NCBI GenBank assembly: GCA_009761415.1 | Contig: QUOL01000008.1 | Location: forward strand, 1 to 64,000 | Direction of reading: 5' to 3' | Length of the DNA: 64,000 bases | From: Sarcomyxa edulis | Lineage: Eukaryota > Basidiomycota > Agaricomycetes > Agaricales > Mycenaceae | Shown here: piece after piece, positions 46,949-60,226 of the stretch | Numbering within the stretch: position 1 is the first letter of the stretch | How the letters are laid out: each line of letters begins with the position of its first letter | Position numbers and translations under genes: made by a program | Notes under the pieces: model-generated | Told to the model about the DNA's origin: nothing | Seen by the model: only the letters and a program-made list of their open reading frames with translations | Database searches by the model: none

Positions 46949-47132
46949 ATTTGCGATAGACAGTGCTATACTAGTATAGTGGAATATGAGAAGTAGAGGG
47001 TTTTCGTCTATTTTGTGCTAGTGCAGCTGTCACCACACCCGACGGTTAGCTGGGTTATGAAGTAATCAAGAAACGTCAAGACGCGTGTATTCAAGATCAC
47101 ATCACTGGACTTTCAGACGTAGACAGGGTGAA

Positions 47133-50100
47133 TCACAGACCGAAATTGCAAAGCTCGATATCCACGCTCTCCAACCTCCGTTTCCTCGCCACTAATTCCT
47201 CCCGCCTAGCGACGATATTAGGGTCTTCCGCTAGATACGCCGCACATCGCGCACTACCACTGACCGTCCCCAGCCCGAGCTTCTCAATCAAAAACGGCTG
47301 CATAGTCTTCGCAACAGCCTTCACCAGCTTCAAATCTATCAACGAAGGCACGTTATCGATCATCCGCTTCAAATCAGATAGCAAGCGTCAGCTTCTGCAT
47401 TTCTATGGAATGAGATAGGAGAGTACCTTGTACGCCACCTGGAAATATCCCCGAACCTGCGCCATAACTTCCAACTCGGTCTCATACTCATCGGAGGGAT
47501 TGAGTTTTCCCAGATCCTCCGCCGTTAGTCCCCTATAGCCCAGCTCAGCTAAAGCTGCGAGTGCGAGATTAATCTTCTCTTGATCAGGTGCAGGTGTGGG
47601 ACGAGCAGCTGCAGCTGAAAAGCTGAACGGTAGAGGTGCGGGAGGGACAATACTAGGGCTGGGAACAATGGGTGTCGTGGCCTGGGATCCTGTCCCACTT
47701 GCACTTGGATTTGGAGCCCGAGAGAATCCGCCAAATCCAACTACCGGTGGGGCTGTTTCTGTATTGGGGACGGCAGCGGCAGCAGAAGTAGGAGTGCCCG
47801 TATTTCTCTCCCAGAATGGCACTGGTGTTGTAGTCTTATCCTTCTCAGTAGCACGAGGCTGACTGAAAGAAGGAACTCCAAAGGCCGGGCTTTGTGACGA
47901 GCCAACTAAGCCATAGAAACACTGTTACTCTGTGGATTGAAATGGTAACGACAAGAAATCAGACGTACACAAGCTCGGAGATAGCCCCAGAGTGGGCTGA
48001 AAAGCTGACGGGAAGTCCATCTTACCAGCCCGTACAGCCTTGTATTTTGCCAACCACTTCTCGGTGCACGTTTCCAGATAGTGAGTATTTTGCGTGAACG
48101 GTGTTTCTTCGACTTCGATAATCTCTTCCAAGGATTCCAAGCAGGAAGCGTAGTGGGTTTTGACTAGGTCTGTGATGAAAAGTCTGCAAACGAGGTAAGA
48201 ATATCAAAGGAAAGGAAACAGAATAGGCAAAGAGGACGGTCTACCTGAGATCCCTCCGAAGGCGGTCATATCGTTCGAACCTGGCGTCGACGAGGTCCAT
48301 GAGAATCCTGATGGTCGTATCCCGGACCTGGTCAAAGCACGATAGTGTAGAATCCCTCCAGGTCTTCTGAAACGACCGAATCAGAGACACTTTCGCTTGA
48401 AACGGGACGTTCTTTGGAAGCTCGCGCGTGACGGATCTGTCAATAGACACGATTTTGTGAGAGAAGCGCGAATCGCACATTGGACATGCACTTACTTCTC
48501 AATGTGTGCCCGCACGTCCTTGAGATAGACAGGTTTCCCTGAACCCAGCTCCTCGATCACTTTACTATTTACACTTTGCCTGATGTCCAGTAATGGGACA
48601 AACGTCGGTGCAGTACCCCGAATAGCTCTCTTGAAATCTGAGAATGCTGTCCTATTTTCATGGATCAATTGCCCAAGGTCGACGCTCCCTCGAACGAATT
48701 GCTGGACCTCTGAACACAGACCAGTAACGATGCTGAGCATGTAAGTGGCAGGTTCCATGTCGATGGCTCGCGGGAGCCTCGATAGCTCGCTCGTGCATGA
48801 CTCCAATGCAGCCATAGTGTCCAAACGCAGTTTCGGTAGGCTGGCAGCGACTAGTCTGATCTCGTGTTGAATGATGTAGTGAAGGAGGAGACTCACCCGT
48901 CGTTGATGATTTGGATCAAGAGTCCACTGAGCGTTGCAATGAGGTTATCGGTACCAAACCGTTCGTGATTGACGCTTCCTGCCCATGGCATCGTTTTCTT
49001 GAAAAATTCCGTCTCAGCGAGACGGGCTTGAGAAGAGGTGATCATGGCTGCGCGCTGGGAGTCGTCGGGCTGGCGCGTACAGTAGTACCCGTGTGTGAGG
49101 GGGTGACGTCTGCCTTCGATGACGTCGAGCCACAGGTTGAGGGCTTGTATAGCACCAGATGGGAGCATATCTGGTTTCGTCATTACGCCTAAACGTATCG
49201 TTAGTTATGATTGCAGGCGATGATGTGGAAGAGATTACCTATCGTTCGACGGCCTTGGGGGTCTGCTTGCCGAGCTAATTGAATAGCCTTTTGGTTCTCA
49301 ATGTCGTCTAAGAGAGCATGAGTATTGGAGACATATCACTTGGAACGGACTAACCAGTCATGGGAAGAGCTACTAGAATCAAACAGTTGCCTTCGATATG
49401 AGATACGACCATGCTTTCCACCAATTGAACGATCTCAGGTTCAGCGTTTTGTATGATTCCTGTATACACATGAGGTTCAATGAACGGCGAGAATTTGAGA
49501 GAAGACTCACCGGGCAGGTCGATGAAAGACAGATCTGTCAAATCAGGGCCCTCGAGGTCCACACAGACTACATTTCGGGAAAAAGGGAGGGTTTCTTTTG
49601 TATCTATTTCTTTGAGCTCTTGTATCTTCATGTTGAGGATTGTGCGATGAAGCATGGTGGGATTGAGGATTGCTGTTTGGGCTTTGCGCAAAAGAAGTTC
49701 GACATCGTGCTTGTCGGTGATGATGTTACCGAAAGGAATTTCGGATATAGTGTCGCGTGGTCTCCCGTTGGGTTTAAACTCGAGGCGAAGAGAGATACGA
49801 CAAGACCAAGGACCATTCGAAGACGAGAGGCGACATTCCATAGGACATCTGAAATTGAGGAATTAGACGAAATTCCTAGGGCTTTGTTCGAACTGACCTC
49901 GTGCATGTTCCTGTTTGATGGGTAATCAACAAATATTACAGTATGTGATTGGGTAAGACTCACCAGCATCGCGAGGTACGTTGATCTGCCTGACTGTCAA
50001 TACTGAAAATGAAGTTGGAAGAAAGAGTGCGTACCCCAGATATGGCTTCTACGACACTTGATTTCCCTTCCCACCGAAAACTAAGCGTAGAGAGCTACGA

Positions 50101-50306
50101 TGTACAATGAACGAACGCACCTGCACTCTGGTTTCCAATGACGGTGATACGAGGCAGATCCAGATCTCCCTGAGCGCTGCAGAGAGGTAAGACTCGCACT
50201 CGGGATTAGAGCTAGACGGTACATACCCTACTGCTCGAAGTTGTTTTACGAGAGACAAGAGTTCCTTGCGTCGGAGGGCATACTCGGTCTTGCTAACATC
50301 GGCCAT
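47133..50306 (-). CDS. Dynamin-like large GTPase, 804 aa, 14 exons
   Basis: Membrane-remodelling GTPase of the dynamin/Mx/Vps1-like superfamily. The exons sum to 2,415 nt. G1 (GNQSAGKSS) is split by an intron; INVPRDAGTCTRCP is spread over three small exons (starts 49985, 49910, 49848); G3 is DLPG and G4 is TKPD. The middle/stalk region runs to about residue 570, followed by a Pro/Ala/Ser-rich linker (about 570-700) and a C-terminal GED-like segment (MIDNVPSLIDLKLVKAV...LVARKRRLES). No PH domain or transmembrane span is visible, so it resembles the soluble dynamin-like proteins abundant in Agaricomycetes rather than Dnm1 or Fzo1. Exon starts: 50306, 50176, 50066, 49985, 49910, 49848, 49459, 49307, 49188, 48840, 48436, 48183, 47905, 47366. 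Confidence 0.9.
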
Positions 50307-51046
50307 AGCAGATCGAGAACAATGAACAATTTGTGAATTTATTGTGTGACAAGTCGAGCGTATGTCACGTCATGTCGAGGTTGTCACAGTCATGAACCTT
50401 ATGTTTTTCTTCTATCCTATGTGCTCGTCAAGTGGAGATCAACTCGACGAAGAAACGTGAGGCTCGCGGACTCAATCAAGTTGTCCTCATATACGAAGAA
50501 GCAGAGACTGCTGCCAACGGTGCTCCTCATACTGAGCCCTCGTTCCACCGAAACTCGTCACCGCAGAAGTCTTGCAAGGAGAGGGCAGAGCTTCACGGGT
50601 TTCAAATGTGGCGAGTCATTTCTGAAAAAGATTACTCTATTGTCGCCCTCACTAATTAAACCCGCAGACTTACAGGATGTCATAAGCAGAATCCAAGTCA
50701 AGCAAAACTGGCGGGAATGATGCTTGGCAACGTTATCAGGTTGTGGGCTTCCGCTCCCGAATGCAGAGACAGCAGTGAGGACCCAACAATCTTTCCAGTT
50801 GACACCGGTGGCGAATGGCCCTGGTCTGACTGGTCAGCTTTTTGGATGTCGCTACAGCATCTGACCCTACCGAGTATCGCCATACAGGACTCGAGGGGAT
50901 GCCATGTCATAATTATATCATGACGGATATGTCGCTCATCTAGCGAGTATTTACATGCTCCCGACACGAGCGGTATACGAGATAATCTGTGCGTCTACTT
51001 TCTGTTTCTATTCCAGCACTATCTGAGCTCCACTTTACAGAACAAA
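50307..51046. other. Intergenic, no supported gene except a possible 5' UTR intron
   Basis: The 124-aa frame at 50346-50720 has no recognisable features. Just before the next ATG a TTCCAG at 51011-51016 may end a leader intron. Confidence 0.35.
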
Positions 51047-51245
51047 ATGCCTGCCTACAGCATGTTTCGGAGAGATGCAAAGCTGGAGACACCTGTACGT
51101 ATTCTCACGTGAATATATCGTCTTCCCCAATCAGAAATGGTGCGCAAGACAGCAGATATGTCTGGAAAGTGCAGACAAGGAGCGCGCGCTCAAGAAGCTG
51201 CAAGTCCTTCTGAATCAACTCCGAAGTATGCGCACCGAGCCATGA
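51047..51245 (+). CDS. Small basic protein, 52 aa, unknown function
   Basis: Two exons (51047-51094 and 51135-51245) joined at a GTACGT...AATCAG intron give 159 nt. The product starts MPAYSMFRRDAKLETPKW and has a charged helix (SADKERALKKLQVLLNQLRS). Clean phase, canonical splice sites and an amphipathic helix support it, but it is too short to assign. It might be a tiny conserved protein missed by automatic annotation. Confidence 0.5.
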
Positions 51246-51502
51246 GGTACGTTTTGTACGAACACAGACCCCTTATGAGTGCCATTCCCATCGATTTTTA
51301 CCCACATCTTTCGACTATCTCTCGATGCTGTCTATTAATTGCTCTGTCTAATGTTATCCTGCCCATCGGCTCTTCCTTTTCTTCTTTCTTATCATCTCCT
51401 TCTATCAATATTATGTTACCCTCCACGGACTTCATATTCGCACCCGACTAATCGTCAAGATAACGATCTGTTTGTAAGGGGGTTGATATCCTACGAGCCT
51501 CA

Positions 51503-54500
51503 ATGATGTCCGTTTCTTCCTCCCCTACTCACTTTGTCGGCAATGAGCAGGAATTCCAGTGCGGGCCATCCGGCGAAGCCTCGATTCCTAAACACGAACC
51601 CGACGTAGATACAGAGAAGGGTATTATTGTCACGTCCAACGAGGTATCCGACGTGGACTCTGATTCTGCCCAGGTTGTTCTCGAAAAGGCTGAGCAAGTT
51701 GCTATACAAGTACAGTCAACGTTTACGATCTTGACTGAATTTTCCTGACACGCACTTCGATATACAGGTCATCTCTTCGCGAGACGACCCTTCGCTTCCT
51801 GTCATCACCTTTCGCTCCGTATTCCTTGGTGTTGGAATCAGCGCCTTTGGGGCAGTGCGCGTCTATATCTTCTCATATAACTGAAGGATCTTGACGACCC
51901 AATCGTTCCAAGATTTTGGGCACAATCTACACATTCAAGCCTCAGAACGCGACCGTCTCTCGACTTTTCTGTCTGATCATAGCTTATGTTCTTGGCGAAG
52001 GCATGGCAGGTAAGTCCTTGGTTTCTCTCGCTCCGTAGAACTTATGTTTGATCTGGACGTCCATCACAGCAATCATTCCGAGCCATGGGCTCTGGAGGCT
52101 CCTCAACCCATGTCCTTTCAACATCAAGTTCGTTCAATCCTACCTGTCTCGCACTCGTTGTTTAACTGTGTAACTCGCAGAGAACATACCTTTATAGTGA
52201 TTATGTCCTCTACTGCTTCGAGTGTTGCCGTTGGGATGGAGATTATTGCTGCATTGGGTTGGTTCATATCCACAATGTTGTCCTCACTTACGCCCTCAAC
52301 GTCCAACAGACCTTTTCTATGATATTCAGTTGAATGCCGCTGTGGCAGTATTCCAGATTTTTGCCTCGCAGATGATTGGCTATGGAATTGCAGGTCTACG
52401 TGAGTCCTTCATTTTGCATATAATCTTGTTGGACTGACACCTAGTCAATCAAAATAGTCCGAACCCTATTGGTTTATCCGACATAGTGCGTATCTTGATA
52501 GGCTGCCCACTTGACTTATCAATGACCATCGAAACAGTGCGTTCTATCCAACCTATATCTCCGTTGCAAATCTGCTTCAGAGCCTGCATTTCGGAGGGTC
52601 ATTGAATGCAAAAAAGCGCAGATTCTTCTGGATTGTGGTATGCACAAGCTCACCGTCCATTTGTGATGTCTATAGAACTCACAACCACCGTAGTTCACGT
52701 GTATCTTCGTCTGGGAAGCTATTCCACAGTATATATTTCCCGTTCGTACTTCATTTAATAACCCTTTGCTAGCTGACATGTTACACAATAGCTTCTGACG
52801 GCTATATCAATCGTATGTATAGTCGATGATGGTCGTCACTCATTCATCAGGAATTTGTTCGGCGGAGGCTCAAGCAATGAAGGCATCGGCTTATTTTCGT
52901 TCTCAACATCATGGACTCTTATAACTCAAGGAAATCCTCTTGTATGGCCCCTTCAGACACGTACGTTATCTTATTCAGCGGTCGTCAAATCAGAGACTAA
53001 ATCTTCTTCAGAAATTAATTCTTTCAGTGAGCATGATGGAGATCTTTCCGTGTTCTTCCTGATTGTTTGTTTCTTATAGTCGGCATGGGTATAGGGTACA
53101 TTATCATGACGGTTTGCTACTACGCCAACGTCTTCGACGGGCGTGACTTGGAATTCATGTCCACATCCCTTTTTGCTAATGATGGGACGACTTACAACCA
53201 GAGCTCAGTCATTGACTCGGAGTACCATCTTGACATGGGAGCACTTGAGATAATCGGTCTTCCTAGGTACACGACCACTTATGCAATTGCCCAGCTCTGT
53301 TACAACATATCCTTGGGTGCTGCGATTACTCATATCTTTCTATTCCACTGGGCAAATCTGAGAACCGGTACGCCTTCTTCCACTTTCACTCCCCGTACTA
53401 ATCCTCCAATAATGGTTCTGTTAGCATTCGGCGGATTTCGTTTCTTGAAGCAAGGCCATTTGGATATTGACGATCCTCATTATAAAGGTGACCTGCAGCT
53501 GCTGCGTTCTTCACCCAGTCAGATCTACTAACTCACACGACTTAAGAGATGCGGAAATATTTGGAAGTCCCACAGTGGGCATATGGTCTTCTATTTGCTG
53601 TAGCTCTTGCAGTCGGGATCGGATGTAGCTACTCAGGTCCCGGTGACTTGGTGTTAATGCCAGCTTGGAGCATTCTTTTCTTCACCCGTTAGTTTCGAAT
53701 CCAGCTGATTGTTCTCTGTCGTGAGTTCACGTGTTTCGATATAGTATTTAGCGCTCTCATCTCAGTCGTACTCGGATTTAGTGAGTCGTCTGTGCTCAGG
53801 TATTTATATAAGCATTCAATTTTCCTTTTGTTCCTTTTCTAGTCGCTGCTACTACTGGTTTCTCGATAACCATCAAGTATGCGATCCAAATGATCGCTGC
53901 CTTTGTCCATCCGGGTCAACCCATGTAGGTCTATCTGTGGCTTGGATTACTATGTCTGACTGTCCATGGTTATTGACAGCCCAGTCATGTATGCTAACTT
54001 GTACGGAAACAGTACATCATTTCAGGTGTTGTATATGCTCCAAGGCCAGTATGCACGTCTGATTCAGACATATCCCAAACTCCCGTATTCTGATCGCCAG
54101 CTTGATTGATCAGACTTGAAACTTGGGCAGTACACCAAAATACCTCCACGGATGACGTTTCTTGCTCAGATTGTCCGCAACCCCGCCGCGTTGTTATCTT
54201 TTGTACTGATATTTGTATTTCGACAAACAGATAGGGTCCATTGTGGGATCTCTCTTCAACTACACAAGTAAGTCGTGATCAACTTTGAGGGCAAATTTGG
54301 CTCATAGATAATAAGTGATGAAGACCATCGTGAATAACAATCGGGATGTGTTAAAAGATCCGACGGGAACCCGGATGGTAACTAAATCTGCACCCTCTTT
54401 CGAACTCGGTCATACTTAATGCGACCATTCTATGACTAGTGGAGTGGGTGGATCATCCAGCAATATAACTCAGCATCCATCGCTATGGGTGCTCTCGGCA

Positions 54501-55102
54501 AAGAGTTGTTCTCGATAGGCAAACCTGCTGGTTATTGGGTCATACCCTTCGGAATGTCGGTGCAAATCTCTTTTCCAAGGATTGATACCGTTGAATTGTA
54601 CTTTTGGTTGTTCAGTTTTGTTGGTCTCCTCGCACCGGTGCCTTTTTGGGGGCTTTGGAGAATGGCAAAGAAAGGTGGAGTTTCACCGTCCATGCAGTAC
54701 CTGAACATCCCGATTGTTGCTCTGTACATCGCATTGTGAGTCTCCAGCGTAATCTTCGTCTCCGAACAGCCTTGACATCGATGCAGTCTTCCATTCTCGG
54801 TCAATGGCCAATGGTGGTCCTGTCTTGTTATTGGTTTTGCGTCCCAATGGTGGTTGCGTACTCGCCATCCTAGATGGTTCTTAAAGGTAAGATCATGATG
54901 TTCCCACTCTACCAAACAATCATAGATACTTACAGGACTGCAGTACAATTACCTTATGTCTGCGGCGTTGGATGGGGGCTCCCAGGTGATTTTGTTTATC
55001 CTGAGCTTTGCAGTCTTTGGCGCCAGCGGGAATGCGGTAGCTTTCCCGACGTGGTGGGGTAACCCTACAAATCGATCGGTTGATCGCTGTAAGCTCACGT
55101 AG
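51503..55102 (+). CDS. Oligopeptide transporter, OPT family
   Basis: Proton-coupled small-peptide transporter of the plasma membrane. The N-terminal about 70 residues are acidic and polar (MMSVSSSPTHF...). Then come many hydrophobic spans across more than a dozen short exons, with family hallmarks: FRSVFLGVGISAFGAV, YGIAGLLRTLLVYP, FGGSLNAKKRRFFW, the KIPP motif in LGQYTKIPPR, VGSLFNYT, and a C-terminal run containing QWWLRTRHPRWFLKYNYL, AALDGGSQ and NAVAFPTWWGNP, ending RSVDRCKLT. Exon order and these motifs follow the usual OPT layout and I see no disabling mutation, though I did not resolve every junction between 51850 and 54480. The substrate is unknown. Confidence 0.87.
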
Positions 55103-55254
55103 TAGTTTCCAATGTATTCGAGCCCTTTATTCGTGCTTGTTCTGCCTCGACGACCATCGGCTGAATGCGCGCGATAGTCACGTCATGTGATAGCGTCACG
55201 CACTGGCGCAAAAAGCATACATCAAAGCCACTGATTTTAAGAACAACTCGCGAA

Positions 55255-55500
55255 TCCATCCTGACTCGGTCCATGCATATGTCCGAATTTTCTCGTATGT
55301 GACTCCGACAGCAAAATAGAGTCTGGGGGCTCCAAGGCCGGGTTTCTGAGTACTTACCTCGGTGTCGTACAAGTCAAGTGGTAGGTACCTGCTTCGAAGG
55401 TACTTCAGCCGATGTGGTCTACCTGCCGATTCATGATTTTTTCATGAACAATTAGTTCGAAAAGAATGAACTCGTGGACATAGACACATACGTTTCTTCA
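55255..55500 (-). pseudogene. Decayed third copy of the A/B paralog family
   Basis: On the minus strand the region TCGTATGTGACTCCGACAGC (plus strand) through AAATAGAGTCTGGGG and GGTTTCTGAGTAC aligns with the second exon of paralogs A and B (there CGCACGTAACTCCAATAGC, AAATAGAGTCTGGGG, GGTTTCCGAGTAC). The following AAGTCAAGTGGTAGGTACCTGCTTCGAAGGTACTTCAGCCG matches AAGGTCAACGTGGGAGGCAGCTGCTTTAGAGGTGCTTTAGCCG with small indels. It has frameshifts and no long frame. It lies about 8.3 kb from paralog B. Confidence 0.65.
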
Positions 55501-56129
55501 CGCCACGTCGAATATCTTTAGATGTTAAGCTGGTAAACATAACCAGCTCGCGTGGCGTATGTTGAGAGCTTGTTTCTTGTTCATACCGATGATCAGATGG
55601 GTTTAGCGCTCACTTGCATATATACGGCCTTTGGGCTTCCAAGACGATTTCATTGAGAGGACGGTAGGTGCCGAACGCGTCAATGGAGGAAGCGACGGAT
55701 CAGACGTTGATCTCCTTTTGCGGATGTTATTTTACTGAAGCGTCTCTGTAAGTCCCACATAGGTCGAAAATTTGGCGCGTATACGTACGTACAGGGTTTT
55801 GATGTTTGCTTATTACCAGGGAAGGCATATCTTGGTCAGTGTTCAGAGACAAAATAACATCGACGAAGCTTTCTTGGGCCTCGATATCAACAGCTCTGCA
55901 GTGCGCATGCTTCATAATCACAATTGACGGAAGGAAGGACGAATCGTAGCACTTGGAATGATATCGACGAAGGTAGTGTTGAACAGTTAAAACGTTGAGG
56001 GGTATACGCGAAAAACGGGTATATGGATGTGGTACTGAGGTGGGGAGAATGGAAAGAGAGGTGGGTGTCGACGAGAGATAATTGCTTGGGCACATCGCCC
56101 TGGAGAATGCTCGTGTCTCCAGTCCATGT
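55501..56129. other. Intergenic, no supported gene
   Basis: The 188-aa minus-strand frame 55727-56293 overlaps the RTC1 end in another frame and shows no features. Part of the stretch may be further remains of the decayed paralog's first exon. Confidence 0.35.
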
Positions 56130-59100
56130 TCACACATCGATATCACCGTTGGCTGCCCAACAGAAATGGCCACAGCCTGCAGCACAAGGATGACCGATGA
56201 GCTTTGTGTGATTGCGAGGAGATAGACTAGAAGTCTCTGGAGGAAGATCGACAGTGATCGCGTCATCATCATCTCCACCGTTCGAGAGGACATTTCGGGT
56301 GACCGGACGACCTCTGATTTCCGAGATCATATGGAATGAGGTGGGAAGTTCTACCATAGGTCGCTGCATGTAGTATCGTTGATAACACGCTTGATGTCCG
56401 CCGTGACTACATACGGAGCACTGGAATAAAAGAGTTCGCACAGGCAAACGACTAGTGAAAGCAGACATATATAAGTTACTCGCATGATGAGACGATATGA
56501 TTGACTGACCAGATTGAACAAGAAACGCATGAAGTCCTGCAGGTGAGGCAATAGGAAAATCCTCCTTTCGTGAGCGCGCCAGGCCGTTTACCCCCAGCAG
56601 GGATCGCAAGAGGTTTCCTGCACCGACCGCAGGATGTGTATATAGTTGTCTCCAGCTACACAAACATCAGTAGCAGCCTACGTAAGAACAGGGATTCGAT
56701 TCACCTTGGTGATACCAGATATGTCACCTTCCTGGACATGTTTGCGCAAGTAGGCGGAGCATGTGTATAGACGGAGCCGTGTCAGGATGTCTGGCAAGAT
56801 CATGAGCATTGATAATAATTGAAAGAGCAAGGAGCTGACCTATATACGCATCCAGAAATTGAAGAACTCTCCGCTTGTTGATGCGCAATTCCTCTGGAGC
56901 TATAATCGATAGCATAGCACACATTTGAACATCGCCCTGACAACTCGGTAATCAACTGAAGCTTTATTAGATCCGAAAATGATAGATCTACCTCGTCCGC
57001 AAATAATTCCAACGCCTCTCGCAAAGCGTCCCAGCAGATCCTACGGAATTTCTGCTCCTCGGCACAGACAATGCTCGGTCTCCGATCAGTAGTTCGGCTT
57101 GAGTCTGCTGGCAATGGTCTCTTGATCTGGTCATCTTCTCTGATCTCGGGAACTAATTCCGAAAGAGCCAGCGATTTTTGCCTGTTATGAGACGGTCTCA
57201 AGATAGGTGGTGCACTATGATTCTGGATATCACGAAGAGTGTCTTCGCTCTTCAAAGAATTAACTTGACCTTGTTCAGGAAACGATACTTCGCCGGCGAG
57301 GACAGTCTTTATACTGCTGTGTGATTCCTGCTTGACCAAGGACCGAGGAAACGGCGAAGCCGCCAACGAAGCCACTGTCGAGCTGCGACTACGAGCCTTA
57401 AGACGAGTGACACTCCTTCGCGATGATTTGGAACGTTTACGAATGGAAGGGGACCCTTCAGATTCGGTATCCGTTGATTTTGGCGAGGGGGAAGAAGCTT
57501 CGTCGTCGTCCTTGTCATCTTCCCAGGGTGGAGGACTAGAGATGTCTGCAGCAGGAAGGAGTACGGACGAGGACCGTGATTGTACGCTATCTAACTCTTC
57601 GTCGCCAGAGTTTGTTTGTCGGTCTCCGCCACCACTACCAGAGGAGTCCGAATCGTCCAGCGCGCCTTCGCCAATTTGTCGAAGGTTGAAACTCTTATCG
57701 ATAGGACTGGAGCTATGCGTACTAGGCGAGGAAACCGAGAAGCGACGAAGCATAGATGGACGTCGACCCGATTCCGTGTCGTGGCGGGTGGTGAGTGATG
57801 ATTGACGAGGGGTAATAGGTGGTAAGGGGCTGGTCATAGGGATGGGAGAGGCTGAGCGCGAAGATGAGGGCGTTATTACGCGTGGTGTCGATACGCTCTT
57901 GGTGCTACGATGATCTACACTTTTCACGGAACTATGACCTGGGCTGATATTAGATGCGGGCGCGACAGGATCGTTGAGGGGAGGGAATGTTTGTGGGAGG
58001 GCGGCTGGTGCGGATTTGGAATGAGGTATTAGAGGGTTTTGTGTGAACGCCGGAATAGATTCGTCCGGAATCACGTTGGTCAACGAGGAACTAATCAGCA
58101 ACCAGGTCTGCGCAGCTCGATCTTTGCCGGCTTGAAATGCAACCTTAGAGAAGAAGGGTCAGTCAGGCCATCGTAGAAAGGATAGAAATCGAGACACTAA
58201 CTTCTGCATTGAAAGAGCATATAACTTCTCGCGCCATACCTTCAAAAATGTAGCCGCGAGCGAGCTTAGTAAAGACTTCGAGCTCTTCTGCACATGTATC
58301 CTTGCAATAGTTGCCCATGTTCTGAGAGAGAGGCGCGCAAGGCTTATCGCCTAGTGCTTTGTACTTGAACTTTCGCTCATCAGGTGCAGAGGGTTTGTCG
58401 CGTCTCCTAAAATTTCATGTATCTGTAAGACGCGCCTGAGATGATGAACGAGAGAAATGTACTTGCACGTCATCGTACGGGACCTCCCATTGCGTTTTCT
58501 TGTCAGCAACAAAGGTCAAAGAGCCAGATGCTTCCCATGTCGCCGCAACACGAGGAACGGCGTCTGATGGTTTTATAGCATCTCGAAGGTCGATCTGAGA
58601 GAACATCCCAGAAGAATGTTGAGACCAAATTGCGTGAGAATCACCGAATGCGATATCTAGGAAATGGGAATGGCGAGTTAGACGATCGCACAGAGCATTA
58701 CAGCGACATATTAGTTACCAGTGACACCGCCTTCTATTGCCGATCCAGTGACGCACCACTTAGCGATCCAACCTCTTCTAACGTCCCATATCTCGATTGC
58801 GTCACCTCCAGCATTTTGCTGTTGCTGTTCTCTGACAGCTTGCACACCTTCGTTCGAATGCTGGGGAGGCAACGAATTACGAGTCACATTACTCGTCACT
58901 GAGTTCTGATTAAGGTCAGAGTTTGAGCCAGTGCCAAATTCCGCATTGGAGACGATGGCGATCTCGCACTCGTATGACGGTCGCCACATGACACGACGAA
59001 CGGGAAACGAGGGATGGAGAGTGTAAGTGGGCTTGTGTGGGATACGGGTCGAGTATACTGGAGCAGTCAAGTCCCATACCTGGATCGCGCATTTAGAAGT

Positions 59101-60226
59101 GTTCAAGTGTCGTAAGATGGACCTACCTTGACACAGCGATCAAGTCCTCCGCTGACTATCCACCCATGTCCCTTTCCAGGACCGTCAGTTACGTGTGCAC
59201 CGGATTGGACTCCTCCTTCGTTGCACCAATCCAGAGTTGTTATAGCGCTAGAGTGCGCGACAGGAACACGATCGAGTTGTCCTCGTTGTCCCATTTTGAG
59301 ATCCCATCTATACTGGACTGAACTTAAGATGCTATGTGGTGGAAGCAAAGCTACTAACCGGTAAATGCTCCCATTGTCCAGACCTACCACTGCTTGGAGG
59401 GGTTGCCAGGAGCTGGGCGAGAAGACGAGGCTACGAACTGATATAGGGTGGTGAATTCTCATGAGTGACTTGGTCAAATCCCGGAGATCCTATGGGAGGT
59501 GAGATTGAGAGGGGAGCAATGGTAGATCAAGTACATACCCATATACGCAAATCTCCATCTGCGGACCCAGTTATGCAATAATGGTTTACGATGTTTGAGA
59601 CGGACAAGGTGTTGATGGAACGTATATGATCTTTCGTGCGACGTTCTTGGAACAGACTCAGTGTATCAAGAGTTATAATTGAAAGTATAACTGACCGTAT
59701 TTTGTTGAACCTGACTTGTTCAGATCCCACATGATGAGTTCACCGTTCCGGGCACTGGTGAGGATTTTATTATTGAAAACTAGAGCAATGAACATAAGTA
59801 GACGTAAAACAGGACATGTATGGATTACCTCCATGGCCCCATGCGACATCCGTACTTGCAGAATCGATTTTCAGCCCGCTTCCTTCCCAGAAATTACGCG
59901 AGGCATCTATCCTGTGCCCGCCACGACCGATGGTATATTTGTGGCCCGGAGTGGACGTATGGGGTGAATCAGATATACGGATGATCCTGAGGGCTATACC
60001 TCCATGAGCAAGTACTGAACCGAAGGGTAGGATACGTACATTCTTTGCCTGTGACAGCACATCTTACGCCGTCCTCGCTTTTGGCGATAGCGCCTCCTCC
60101 ACTTGGAGTTGCGCGGGGCATGCGTACGTTACGTGTTGGTCCATCGTATCCATGAGTTCTCGAGTCGGAATAACGATTAAAATCAGGAAACGAAGTCGAG
60201 ATGCTGAGGGGAACTGAAGTGTTCAT
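56130..60226 (-). CDS. RTC1: WD40-RING protein Rtc1/WDR24, SEA (GATOR2) complex
   Basis: Scaffold of the vacuole-associated SEACAT/GATOR2 complex that regulates TORC1 in response to amino acids. The N-terminal half carries WD40 blades (ITGSADGDLRIWDLR, AVVGLDNGSIYR, SSAITTLDWCN, WIVSGGLDRCVKVWDL, VRRVMWRP, DAIEIWDVRRGW), then LTFVADKKTQWEVPYDD, a helical region with CKDTCAEELEVFTKLARGYIF, a long Ser/Pro-rich disordered insert (about 56980-58080) and a C-terminal RING-like zinc module: CSVCSHGGHQACY...GHPCAAGCGHFCW. I chose the ATG at 60226. Exons are many; I did not place all. The order of domains is diagnostic for Rtc1/WDR24. It shares a gap of about 120 bp with the divergent TPR gene. Confidence 0.9.

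Noticed and set aside
55727..56293. A 188-codon minus-strand frame
   Set aside because: It overlaps the last exon of RTC1 in another frame and shows no family features or joinable exons.
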